Made by a program: the position numbers and the translations under genes
DNA from: Sesamum alatum
Lineage: Eukaryota > Streptophyta > Magnoliopsida > Lamiales > Pedaliaceae
Length of the DNA: 64,000 nucleotides
Assembly (NCBI GenBank): GCA_034509735.1
Contig: JACGWO010000003.1
Location: 434,001-498,000, forward strand
Direction: 5' to 3'
Notes under the pieces: generated by a model
Told to the model about the DNA's origin: nothing
Database searches by the model: none
Seen by the model: only the letters and a program-made list of their open reading frames with translations
In this document: one piece after another, positions 1-15,636 of the stretch
Layout: each line of letters begins with the position of its first letter
How positions within the stretch are numbered: position 1 is the first letter of the stretch

Positions 1-207
1 CCGAACCTCATTAGCAAGAAAGAGAGTCCCTCGCTCCATTTCCATTCCTTCAGCCTACACCCAAGTATCTTCCCTTTCTGCTCTCCTTACTCAAACCCTA
101 ATTCAATTTCCGATCGTCGGGTGAATTTTGCGCGAATCTGTCGTATTCCGATCGATCGAATTCAACTGATTGATTTTTTATTTTGTAACGCAAGGGAAAC
201 TATAAAA
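1..207 (+). promoter_or_regulatory. 5' flank and leader of the AMMECR1-like gene
   Basis: This stretch lies directly upstream of the AMMECR1-like start codon. Its CT-rich tracts (about 30-110) are typical of plant 5' untranslated leaders. I see no clear TATA box, and the promoter probably extends off the left edge. The reading frame is open upstream to a GTG at 121, but the ATG at 208 is chosen because family-like sequence (MVSANREM) begins there. Confidence 0.5.
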
Positions 208-5601
<5,394 letters not shown>

Positions 5602-5870
5602 TAGGTTCATTACCTTCCATTTGCACCAGAAAACTATTCAGCTGGTTTGGAAGGTAATTCATTTAAGCAAAATGCTGGATGCAAACTAGTGCTTGTTTCG
5701 TCCTGCTCAGTAACTGTTATTGCTTCCTATCCTATGTTTGTTTATGTTATTTGCTAACTATGCGGAATTAATGCCCATAAGCTTCTCTGGGACAAAGCTG
5801 CAATGTTGTAAACTTGTGTCATTGTAATATAATTTATGTTCTGTTGGTTTCAGACGTAAACTCTCTTCTC
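5602..5870 (+). other. Probable 3' untranslated region of the AMMECR1-like gene
   Basis: This AT-rich stretch follows the TGA. It holds a TTGT-rich segment and AATATAATTTATG near 5826-5838, which could act as a plant near-upstream and polyadenylation element. The actual cleavage site cannot be seen. Confidence 0.4.
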
Positions 5871-6241
5871 CAGTGATCTGGTCTCTGATTTGCACATTTG
5901 TGCTGAATTATTTCATTTCACTCCGGTGATAGTTGCTTCATAGGGTTGACCATTCGGTTAGAGCTAGTTGAAAAACCAAGGTAGTACAGAAAGTAGTTGC
6001 TGTGTAGTGAGCCAAAGTCATGCATTGCTTGAGTAGCACTCTCCAAGATCTTGAACTTGAGCTTGTTTGAGGTCGAATTCAACTTGAGCCCATTATATTG
6101 CAGACAAACTAGAGTCTGTTATAGCGTAAAAGTTGCGGGTTTACCACCATATATTAGGCTGGATAACTTGCTTAATCTAGCCTAATCAGTTGTTTAGGGG
6201 CCGTTTACTTTCTTGATTGGTTCATAGTTTGTTGGATATCT

Positions 6242-6322
6242 GGGTCAATCCAAGTTTATCAATTGTTTACTTTTCATGATGGGGTCAATCCAAGTTTATC
6301 AATTGTTTACTTTTCATGATGG
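6242..6322 (+). repeat. Two exact 40-bp tandem copies
   Basis: A 40-bp unit beginning GGGTCAATCCAAGTTTATC and ending TTTTCATGATG occurs twice back to back, starting at 6242 and 6282. The copies look identical, so the duplication is young. Confidence 0.9.
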
Positions 6323-6440
6323 CAGCCAACGTCAAATTCCCTTGGCTCGCCAAAGCCTGCAATAAGCCTAGTTAGTTGATCTTGGTTGGGGGCCAACATA
6401 ACGCTATCACGCTCAGTCCACTTTTTGCCATCCGATCGCA

Positions 6441-6570
6441 TTTACTATTTTGTCTCTGCTTTTTTATATAAAGTTAGACAAATATTTTGTCTCTATTTAC
6501 TATTTTGTCTCTGCTTTTTTATATAAAGTTAGACAAGTATTTTGTCTCTGCTTTTTGATATAAAGTTACA
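6441..6570 (+). repeat. Tandem repeat, 54-bp unit, about 2.4 copies
   Basis: The phrase TTTACTATTTTGTCTCTG followed by CTTTTTTATATAAAGTTAG begins at 6441 and again at 6495. A third partial copy of TTTTGTCTCTGCTTTT follows near 6539. No function is apparent. Confidence 0.85.
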
Positions 6571-7221
6571 CATTAAATTGTATTTTCGGTAATTGATGTT
6601 TAAAACTCACAAGTTATCATTCAATGTAAAATGCACCCAAAAGAAGGATTTATCAATCAACCATTCAAACTGACATTTACTTCACTTAATAACACTTGGG
6701 AACTTGTCATATCCAGCGGTTTTACTCCAAGGGATCGTATCAACCACTTTTTCCATGTAGAAAAGTAAAAGGTCCTTTACTTGTTATTTGGTGGCCCGAG
6801 ATTAATGTTGAGGGCCCGGTACTTACTGGTATTTGGACCAGATTAAAATCCAACCAACATGGCTTGGATTATAGTCCTCGTGGGCCCAGTCTTAATTGCA
6901 TTAACTTTCAATGCCCATTTTGTCCCCAAAAATCAGATTGACAACATGCAAAAGCCCTTATAGAAATTTCGTCTATGCATTCAGAAGTGTAAATGCTGAT
7001 ATGACGCGTTGGTGTAGAAGTATCTGACAGCTACTTAATCAAGGCTCATTTTTCCAAATACACTTATGAAAACTAAACAAAATGTTGAGTTTTCATATCC
7101 AGGTTAATGCACATCTGATCACATAAATAATCTAATGCACATTAATCCTATATAAGATAGTAAAAATGGCGTAAAGTATAAGCAAATAGTGTTAGGAAAT
7201 TAATTAAAACAATTATAAATA

Positions 7222-8063
7222 CTCCTTTATGATCCCGTTAGGTTTGCGTGATTAGGCATGATAAATAATTTTATCATGCATTTGACTAGTGCCACGTCGA
7301 CTAGTTTATCATAATTTAAGAGAGAATGGAACACACCTACCACCTAAGATCCACAATACCACCAATTAGTATAAGTTGGTATTATTTTTTTCCTTCCTAA
7401 TTTACCCTTCTAGACACTCTCTCACCCGTCTCTACTTTCGGTTCTTTCTTCCTTTTTTCTGTCATTTGTTTTATCTACCGACGATAAGCTTCTACAAACG
7501 ACTGAAACAACTATTTAAATACATGTAAAATTTTAAAAACACTTTTGACTTTTTAAACTTTGTTGTGTTTGTATTTTGAGAATAACATGATTTTAAAAAT
7601 ATATTTTAAATTATAATAATAAAATATTATGAAAAATTGTACTTCTTTCTTTTTTGGAATTTTAAAAAATATTTGAGTTTTAAGTAATTACTAAATTGAA
7701 TAAGTGTTTTGAAACTCTATTTCATATAAATATAGAAAAAAGGAAATATTCATAAATTTATTTTATTTTAAGCAATTGTATTTCAATAAATAATTTAGAG
7801 TTTTTTTTTTTTTTTTGTAATCATTCACAAGGTATAATATAAAAATGTATATAACTTAAAAGATGATACCCTTAACAGTCTTTTTACATTTAATCAAAGT
7901 TTATAATCCCTTCAATCAAACACCATATTATATTATGACATGATATCCTGCATATAATACCTAAAATCAAACAACATATAATGTAAGATATGATTAATTA
8001 TCATTCAATTTTCTATCACACCAAGTCACATCACGCCTAATCCTCTCACAAAAACCAAACGAA
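7222..8063. mobile_element. MITE-like element with imperfect inverted ends, copy 1
   Basis: The left end (GATCCCGTTAGGTTTGCGTG then ATTAGGCATGA) resembles the inverse of the right end (CACGCCTAATCC ... CCAAACGAACCC). The inside is AT-rich and non-coding. A direct repeat of about 45 bp (AGTATAAGCAAATA..) lies just outside both ends, at about 7168 and 8071. The right 430 bp recur as a direct copy at 11930-12375. The family is uncertain. Confidence 0.55.
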
Positions 8064-8957
8064 CCCTAATAGTATAAGCAAATAATGTTTGGAAATTAAC
8101 TAAAACAATAATTAAAAAGTTAAAATAGAGTGAATTCTCTATTACTTTTTGTGTACGTATTGGTATTCCATCAATAAATGATTTATATGCGTTCTTTTTT
8201 AAATTAAAAAATTTATAATTCCATCAGTAAATGCTTGATATGCACTTTTTTGAAAATTAAAAATTATAATTACATTACATTATAATAAAAGTAGGTCCAC
8301 ATATAATACACGTATGGGTGTGAAGCGTGACTGCAAACACTTAACCCTTTTTGCTGCATATCTTTGTCCATATCATGACTTATTTATATATTTAATTCAA
8401 AATTTAAAAAAATAACAGAATTAATATTTAATTAAAATATATAATAATATTAAGACTAGTCGAACTCTATGAGTTCGATTTTATCAAAAAAATTTAAATT
8501 TTATATTAAAATCAAATTCATTTGACTTCAAGTCGAATTTAATGAACTCGACTTCAACATAATTCAACTTTTTAAATTCCTTAATACTTTTATATGAATT
8601 CTATTATTTTAATAGAATTCAAGTTGAATTTATACTTCTTTTATTTTATTTTTTTATTTTAATAATATAAAATGTAACAATTTTTTTAATTTATTACAAT
8701 TATAAATTTAAATAATAATTAAATTCTTTAATAAATTTAATATTGATATAAAAAGTTACAATAATTACAATTATTAAAAATGACTGTCCGTCCCACGAGT
8801 GCATCGGTGTCGTTGGCATTCTGTATTGGCTCATTTGATCATTATCATCATTATCGGTATTAATATGCAACCGATTTGATGATGTTGTAGCACTTGACTC
8901 CACATAATCACGATATGCACCAAATGATGAAAATAGAATTGGTGAGACGTTATATGC

Positions 8958-9480
8958 TTGTGCATATGGTTGACTCAGGCCAAGGCCAATGTTAAGATCA
9001 ACCTGTCAGAATAAGCTTGTGGTTGGATTGGTTGACATGACAAGGCCAAGGTTAAGATCAACCTGTCCATAATAAGCTTGTGGTTGGCTTAGTTGACTCA
9101 TGACAAGTCCAAGGTCAAGATCAGCCCGTCCATAATAAGCTTGTGGTTGGCTTGGTTGACTCATGACAAGGCCAAAGTCAAGATTAGCCTATCCATAATA
9201 AGCTTGTGGCTGACTCATGACAAAGCCAATGTCAATATCGACCTGTCTATAATAAGCTTGTGATTGACTTGGTTTGACTCATGCCAAGGTCGATGTCAAG
9301 ATCAACCTGTGCATAATAAGCTTGTGGTTGGCTTGGTTGACTCATGACAAAACTAAGGTCAAGATCAACCTGTTATAATAAGCCTGTGGTTGGCTTGGAT
9401 GACCATGCCAAGGCCAAGGTCAAGATCAACCGTCCATAATAAGCTTGTGATTGGCTTGGTGGACTCATGCCAAGGCCAAG
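8958..9480 (+). repeat. 62-bp tandem repeat array in the left foldback arm
   Basis: About nine units, each carrying AATAAGCTTGTGGTTGG, TTGACTCATGACAAGG and CCAAGGTCAAGATCAACC. The HindIII-type AAGCTT (or a one-base variant) recurs near 9013, 9074, 9137, 9200, 9254, 9318, 9380 and 9441, with steps of 54-64 bases. One unit near 9200 is shortened. Confidence 0.9.
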
Positions 9481-9645
9481 GTCATGAGTAGGGGTGGCAA
9501 CGAGTCGAGCTAGAGCTCGAGCTAAATTCAGCTTAGCTAACTTCAAGCTCCTCGAACTCGAGCTCGAGTTCAAGCTTGAAATTATTGATATAATTTTTGG
9601 TATATTTTTTTATTATTGGTATAATTGTTTAATAAAATTATATTA

Positions 9646-9649
9646 TTAT

Positions 9650-9687
<38 letters not shown>

Positions 9688-9690
9688 TTA
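9646..9690 (+). repeat. (TAC)n microsatellite
   Basis: A run of about 13 TAC triplets inside the hAT element, bordered by ATT and ATC triplets. Confidence 0.9.
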
Positions 9691-10039
9691 TCATGATCAT
9701 CATCATCTTTAGATTAATTCATGGGAATCACTAAGTTTTGACATAAATTTATAAGTAAAATTTATAGATTGTATAATGTATACTATGTATTTTGATATAA
9801 ATATAAAACTTGCAAATAAATATAAAAAATCATAAGTTAATTATTAGGACTTGTCAATTTAAAAAAGTATACGTAAATAGATATTAAAATATAACATAGA
9901 ATTTAGATATGTCATATTAAATAATTATTTTAAAAATTATTAAAACTTACTAAATTGTTGATTAAGCTTGTTGATCTCATTATATATAATAAATAACAAT
10001 AAAAATAATTAAAAATTTTCAACCATGTTACCATCATCA

Positions 10040-10065
10040 TCGTCATCATTATTATTATTATTATT

Positions 10066-10140
<75 letters not shown>
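10040..10140 (+). repeat. Compound (ATT)n(GTT)n microsatellite
   Basis: ATT triplets (about 10047-10070) run into about 24 GTT triplets ending at 10140. The run immediately precedes the second copy of the element's 170-bp internal duplication, just as a triplet run precedes the first. The duplication therefore probably included a triplet repeat. Confidence 0.9.
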
Positions 10141-10786
10141 AGATTAATTCAATGGAATCACTAAACTTTGACATAAATTTATAAGTAAAATTTATAGATT
10201 GTATAATGTATACTATGTATTTTGATATAAATATAAAACTCACAAATAGATATAAAAAAAATCATAAGTTAATTGTTAGGGCTTGTCATTTTAAAAAAGT
10301 ATAAGAGGTTATAAATAGATATTAACATATATCATAAAATTTATGTGTGGTATTCAAAAATTATTTAAAAATAAATATTAAAATTTACTAAATGTTTGAT
10401 TAATTTTGTTGTTATATAAATTATAAAGGTTAAATGTATAAATAAAAATACCAACCCATAATTTATTATTATTATCTAAAATAAAATGTATGATATATTA
10501 ATAATTACAATATATTGTCAATTTTGAGTATGAAATTGATAAAGTATTGAATATGAAATTAAACATATAAAAATTATAAAATTAAAAAAAAATTAAAAAA
10601 AAAAAAGGGAAAAGCTCGTGAGCCGTTCGCGAGCTTAATGAATAGAGAGAATTGAGCTCAAGCTCGAGCTCGACTGGAGCTCGAGCTCGAGTTGGCTCGA
10701 CTCGAGCTTGAAAAACTCAAGCTCGAGTCGAGCTCAAAATCGAGTTTCGCGAGCCGGCTCGACTCGTCTGCCACCCTAGTCATGAG

Positions 10787-10950
10787 TGAACCAAGCCAAC
10801 CACAAGCTTATTATAGACATGTTGATCTTGACATTGGTCTTGTCATGAGTCAACCAAGCCAACCCCAAGCTTATTACAACAGGTTGATCTTGATCTTGGC
10901 ATTGTCATGAGTCAACCAAGCCGACCGCAAGCTTATTATGTGGAGTCAAG
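10787..10950 (-). repeat. 62-bp tandem repeats, inverse orientation, right foldback arm
   Basis: Three units of the same repeat as at 8958-9480, on the opposite strand. CAAGCTTATTA recurs near 10807, 10869 and 10930 (steps 62 and 61). The arm has about six fewer units than its partner. Confidence 0.88.
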
Positions 10951-11450
10951 TACTACAACATCATCAAATCGGTTGCATATTAATACCGATATGATGATAA
11001 TGATCAAAATGAGTCAATACAGAATGCCAATGGCACCGACACACTTGTGGGATGGACAATTATTTTTAATAATTATAATTATTAAAATTTTTTTAATGTC
11101 AATATTAAATTTATTATATTATTTAAATTTATAATTAGAATAAATTAAAAAAATAGTTACATTTTTTATTATTAAAATAAAATAGAAGAAGTATGAATTC
11201 AACTTGAATCCTATTAAAATAATATACACAAGTTGAATTTTCTTGAAGTCGAATTCATTGAATTCGACTTCAATCCCTCGAAGTCTAATTTCAAGTCGAA
11301 TTCTGTGAATTCAACTTTAATATACAATTAAAAAAAATGATGAAGTCGAACTCATAAGATTCGACGAGTCTTAATAGTATTATATATTTTAATTAAATAT
11401 TAATTTATATTTTTTTTTAAATTTTGATTTATATTTTTAAGTCGACTAGT

Positions 11451-11929
11451 CATTTGATTGAGTCGGATGATCCATGGCCCGGGGCTACACTTTTCAGATG
11501 TTCAGGTAAGCCCTTGGCTGTAGTTTCTTGGTTTGCACTGCTCCTGTCAGACCCAATTGATAATTGGCTACAACCACACGAGATTTAAAATAATTATAAA
11601 TATTTTTCTATTATTTGAAAAATTAAAAATATTACAAAGAAAATATGCCTCAATATTAACAAAAAAAATTAACGTCGACCAAATTTGCAACTAAAATTAC
11701 ATTATCATTGCTAATTTATATTATTTAATACAAACATTTACTTGTTAATATATTTAGCAATTAAAATTACTTGCTAACGAATTTAACAATGAATTATTTA
11801 AAATATATATTAAATTGTGTAGATTAGCAACACAATAATTTTAGCATTAATTTTTTTCATAGTTATTGAGTTATTTTTTGTAGTAACATATCCCCATGAT
11901 TTTAATGTCCGTATAATAATGAGTTTATT
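11451..11929. other. AT-rich spacer with a possible CACTA-type end
   Basis: No gene is seen. Near 11820-11886 the sequence, read on the minus strand, is TACTACAAAAAATAACTC followed by words such as TTGCTAATC. This resembles the CACTACAA end and TAGC-type subterminal repeats of CACTA elements. Only one end was found, so it is at best a relic. Confidence 0.3.
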
Positions 11930-12375
11930 TACTTTTTTCTTTTTTGAACTTTTGAAAAATATTTGAGTTTTAATTAATCATGAAATTGAATGCGTATTTT
12001 GAACTTCTATTTCATATAAATATTAAAAAGAAAAAAGAAGAAGAAGAAGAAAATACTCCACAAATTAGTTTTATTTTAAGCAATTATATTTCAATAAATA
12101 ATTTAGATTTTTTTTTTTGTAATCATTCACAAACTACAATATAAAAATGTAAATAACTTAAAAGAGGATACCCTTAATGTCATTTTACATTTAATCATAC
12201 TTTATAATCCCTTCAACCAAACACCAATTTGTGTTATCACATGGGATATTTTACATATAATTCCTTAAACCAAATAACATATAATGTAAAATGAGATTAA
12301 TTATCATTCAATTTCTCATCTCACTCAGTCTCTTCACGCCTAATCCTATCACACGAACTAAACGATCCCTCAATT
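11930..12375. mobile_element. Partial direct copy of the 7222-8063 MITE-like element
   Basis: This segment aligns by eye with about 7650-8063, including AAATATTTGAGTTTTAA, TTTCAATAAATAATTTAGA, TTTGTAATCATTCACAA and ATTAATTATCATTCAATTT. The right end (CACGCCTAATCCTATCACAC) is also conserved. The left part is missing. The foldback element lies between the two direct copies. Confidence 0.7.
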
Positions 12376-12800
12376 GATTATTTACTTTAAGCACTCTCAA
12401 TTTCTTTTAAGTTTTTTTCAAAAGTTTGCTTTGTTGGAAAGAAAAAAAAAAAAAAAAAAACCAATAAGGGCAAAATAGTGATTTTCACCTCAGAGTGTCA
12501 GGACTACATAATTATTTTTCATTTGATGGGTATTCATAATTTTTTCAAACGATAATGTAATATTCGTAATTATGTCAATTCTGAGTGAGAGTAACTATAA
12601 TTTACCCTTGATAATTTGAAAATAACGTGGTGATTAATTTCACAGACGTCACATAGATCATCATTAGTCTGATGGATGAGAAATTAAAGTAATCTACTGT
12701 AAAGGATACTTATAACCAGAAATTTTTATATTAGTCATTTGGGTAGTACTCTTTCAAATGTTCATTTGGGTAAATAATGTATTGATTTCAGCCTATTCTT
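12376..12800. other. AT-rich intergenic DNA with a poly(A) run
   Basis: No gene or element boundary is supported. A run of about 19 A residues lies near 12441-12460. The rest is ordinary AT-rich sequence. Confidence 0.5.
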
Positions 12801-13869
12801 TAGAGCTGATCACCGTGCAGTTTTGATTTTTTTTAAAGTTATTATCAAATTGAATTGTCATTAATTAGCGATTTTATCAAATAATTTTTTAAATTGCCAC
12901 TTTCGAAACCAAAATCAAAGAAGCGATTTTGTACGGTTTCGAACGGTCTCGAGTGGTTTGGCAGTTTGATCGCTTATAATAAAAATAAGATGTTGAAATT
13001 AACAAAATCTAACAAAATGGACAAGCTAACAAAATATAATTGGAATAATTAAAGTTAAATACACAATAAGAACGTATAGCTAAAATCTTTAAATAATAAA
13101 ATATAACAAGTTCCGGAATAATTAAAGTTTGATATAAAATAGTTCAAGATATAATACAACTAAAAGTCTTTAAAAACATCTTGAATGTCAAGTTCTAACT
13201 TGAATGACATTTGATACACCAAATAATTCTATAGTAGAAATTAAAAACTTAATGTTAGCAATAAAACAAAAAATGTTAAATCACAAAAATATATTAATCA
13301 ATCATATAAATTCAAACCTAATGAACATTCCTCTCAACTTAATCTTATATGTCCGTCAAGGAGTCGGAAGAGAGAATAGAGAATAGGGGACGAAAGAAAA
13401 TAGAGAAGAGGGAAAGGGGGAGAGGAAAAGAGAATATGAAGGAAAATGAAACAGAACTGGAATGGAGAAATTTTAATGGGTTTGATTTGTTATTAAAACC
13501 AAAACATATTTTTTGTGTAGAGCTCGAGTCAAAGTTTTATAAAAATGAGCTTTGTAATGTGAACCTTTGATAATATATAAACTTTGGACTTCTAGAATTC
13601 GAATATGAAGTTCTGGTAAAAAATTAATTAATTTTGTCAAATTATTTTATATATATAATTTAAAAAATTAATTATATATATATATATTTAATGGTTTGAT
13701 TCGATTTTTAGCGATTTTTTTAGTTATAAATTAAAACCAAATCAAAAGCGCGGTGTGGTTTTATTAAAAATTTAGAATTGTGATTTGGAAGATAAATCAT
13801 AAAAAATAATTTGATTCGGTTTGATTCGGACGGTTTGACCGATTTTGAAATTTTTTTTTACTACCCCTA
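12801..13869. mobile_element. Candidate degenerate hAT-like element
   Basis: The left edge TAGAGCTGATCACCGTGC and right edge ACTACCCCTA (TAGGGGTAGT on the other strand) resemble worn hAT ends. Just inside, phrases with GGTTTGATTCGGA and GCGCGGTGTGGTTTT recur in inverse form (GATCACCGTGCAG, GTTTCGAACGG). The flanks CTATTCTT (12793-12800) and CTATTATT (13870-13877) match at seven of eight bases. There is no coding capacity: the small frames at 13204-13570 have no motif. Confidence 0.4.
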
Positions 13870-13962
13870 CTATTATTATCCTCATCCTCATTTAGAAACA
13901 TTGCTTAGCGGTACTTTTTTTATAAGGGATGATTACACTGAGGTCCTTCAAGTATAGTGAAA

Positions 13963-14166
13963 CTAGCATTTTGCCCGTTTGTTGCACGGTGACAAATTTT
14001 TTTCATAAAACTAATTTCGGTCATATTTATTAATTTTAATTTATATTATTAGAAAAGAAATTTTTTTTTCTAAAAAATACCTATCAAATAAAAAATTCTT
14101 CTCTCATTCACATTATATCCAGAAAACAACTTTGAAAGATATTATACACGCCAATTTAATTTTCAA

Positions 14167-14197
<31 letters not shown>

Positions 14198-14868
14198 TCT
14201 CTTCTAATATTTTTATAAAAATCTGAAGCCATCAAAATTATTCAAAATTACTTTGGTATCATTAATTGTTATAATCATTTAATGATTTGTCACCCATAAA
14301 ATTTCATCACAAAAATATTAAATTATAAATAAAAAGATCATGCTAGAAATATATAAATTTAGTTGATGCATGATAAATCAAGAAAATATAAATGTCATCC
14401 ACAAAATTGTAAAAATATGAATATGAATAAAATAATAAAAAAGTATACCAAGATATATTTTGAAAATCAATTGTATAATTTTGACCGTATAATAATTTTT
14501 CTATCATAATCGTATGTCATCTTTATATACAGGATTGATGACAAATGAACTCAAGATCCAAATTGTAGAATTTTGTTATTTAATCATTGATATAAGATGC
14601 TATTTAAAGGTAGTTAAAAAGAAAAAAAAAAAAAAAAGATCCATTGCATATTCAAAATGATGTGAGTCATACTATATGTTCATTTGTCAATTTAATAAAT
14701 AGTCTCAGTAAAAATTTGATATGCTAAATTTGTATAAGTATGTAAATGACTTTATATAGCATTGCATAAATAATGAAATTCTTAAATTATTTTCATGTTA
14801 TATATAGCTTTATAGTAATAAGACACATATAAGTATTTCTATTGATATTCATTATATATAATTTTGAC
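13963..14868. mobile_element. Hairpin-ended element, copy 1, right end lost
   Basis: It begins CTAGCATTTTGCCCGTTTG after a host A. The next 900 bases match copies at 16433 and 19053 closely, for example CCCATAAAATTTCATCACAA and TATACCAAGATA. The right end seen in the other copies is absent. Sequence passes straight into TTTTGACCAAAATTCTAA. Confidence 0.65.
14168..14198 (+). repeat. (TA)n microsatellite
   Basis: An alternating TA run of about 30 bases, specific to copy 1 of the hairpin-ended element. Copies 2 and 3 have only a short ATATAT here. Confidence 0.9.
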
Positions 14869-14903
14869 CAAAATTCTAATTTTCTAGAATTTTGAATTTT
14901 TTT

Positions 14904-15184
14904 TATTATAAAAATACTCGTACAGGTCATGGGTTCGAACCCCTGCGAATTCCTTTTATTATAATAAATATTCAAGAGGTAATGGGTTCGAAGCCTTGCG
15001 AATTCTATTTATTATAATAAATATTCTTAGAGGTCATGGGTTCAAACCCCTACGAATTTTTTTTATTATAATAAATATTTCTAGAGGTCATGGGTTCAAA
15101 CCCCTGCGATTTTTTTTTTATTACAATAGATATTCCTAAAAGTCATGGGTTTGAACCCATGCAAATTCTTTGTAGTATAATAAA
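14904..15184 (+). repeat. Tandem array of 53-bp units carrying Pol III B-box matches
   Basis: Five units (GGGTTCGA or variant near 14931, 14984, 15038, 15091 and 15147) and part of a sixth. Each unit has TTATTATAATAAATATTCCTAG-like sequence, then AGGTCATGGGTTCGAACCCC, then TGCGAATTC. GGTTCGAACCC is an exact match to the tRNA B-box consensus GGTTCGANNCC. The sixth unit is split by a Helitron at 15185-15636 and resumes at 15637. No A box precedes the units, so these are not tRNA genes. Confidence 0.85.
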
Positions 15185-15636
15185 CTAGAAAATGTGGCAC
15201 GCAGTACCTGCGCACATATTTTTTAATAGAACTTTTTATTTTATTGAATTTCATAACTTATTCCAGTAACTTAAAATTTGTCATTTTCTTACGACCTTGC
15301 TGTTTGATAATTTTTTCTGATGCATTAATTATCAAGACAATATTATACTCAAATTAAGTTTAAAATTGAAACTTTACAGAATATTTATTATATTAACAAT
15401 GACTATTATAATTACATGCAACACAAATACTAATATGTTACTTTTAAATTTAAACAAAATGGGAGTAAATTTAATTTTTGAGTACATGTAATTGCATGAA
15501 ATAAATTTTCCAAATGAACTTAATTGAATAGAGTTGGGAAGTTGAAGGGCATTTTTGATATTACAATAAAGTGGTGTAGTGGTATAAAAACTTCATTTTG
15601 TGTCTATAAAACCCCTTCTCTTTATAATAGTATAGA
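15185..15636 (-). mobile_element. Non-autonomous Helitron, 452 bp, with readable empty site
   Basis: On the minus strand it starts TCTATACTATTATAAAG, the classic plant Helitron 5' end. It finishes with a hairpin (CGCAG-TAC-CTGCG at 15200-15212) 11 bases before terminal CTAG. It sits between A (15184) and T (15637), the Helitron target. The flanks ..TATAATAAA and TATTCCTAGAGG.. rejoin into the uninterrupted 53-bp unit seen nearby, which proves the insertion point. There is no Rep/helicase gene. A decayed relative of the 5' part lies near 17855-18136 in the next higher-order copy. Confidence 0.85.

Larger units (their letters stand above)
5871..7200. other. Intergenic DNA without a recognised gene
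   Basis: No supported coding region was found. The short reading frame at 6696-6941 has no recognisable motif. The visible structure is two local tandem duplications (separate entries) and unique-looking AT-rich sequence. The phrase GGGGCCGTTTACTTTCTTGATT near 6196 resembles the edge of a MITE, but no inverse partner was found. Confidence 0.5.
9489..10778. mobile_element. Non-autonomous hAT element with perfect 8-bp target duplication
   Basis: The 1290-bp element begins TAGGGGTGGCAACGAGTCGA and ends with the inverse TCGACTCGTCTGCCACCCTA. It is flanked by exact 8-bp repeats GTCATGAG (9481-9488 and 10779-10786). Subterminal regions on both sides are packed with CTCGAGCT-type words (9500-9570 and 10650-10760), as expected for hAT transposase binding clusters. 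Inside are a (TAC)n run, a (GTT)n run and a 170-bp direct duplication (9708-9875 and 10139-10312). There is no transposase gene. Reading frames here translate only the simple repeats. Confidence 0.92.
8370..11450. mobile_element. Foldback element with long, unequal, repeat-bearing arms
   Basis: The left arm (about 8370-9488) and right arm (about 10779-11450) are inverse copies. The outer parts share the GAGTTCGA/TCGAACTC and AATATTTAATTAAAATATATAAT words. The middle parts share an inverted segment with AACCGATTTGATGATGTTGTAG (left) and its inverse (right). The inner parts are 62-bp tandem repeats, about nine units on the left and three on the right. Long palindromic arms with internal tandem repeats and no transposase are the pattern of foldback transposons. 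A hAT element occupies the apex (9489-10778). No target duplication could be fixed. Confidence 0.7.

Noticed and set aside
9494..9712. Frame ending in a long tyrosine run
   Set aside because: It is the translation of hAT subterminal words and the (TAC)n microsatellite.
14904..15184. tRNA gene cluster
   Set aside because: Only the B-box part recurs. There are no A boxes, anticodon arms or acceptor stems.
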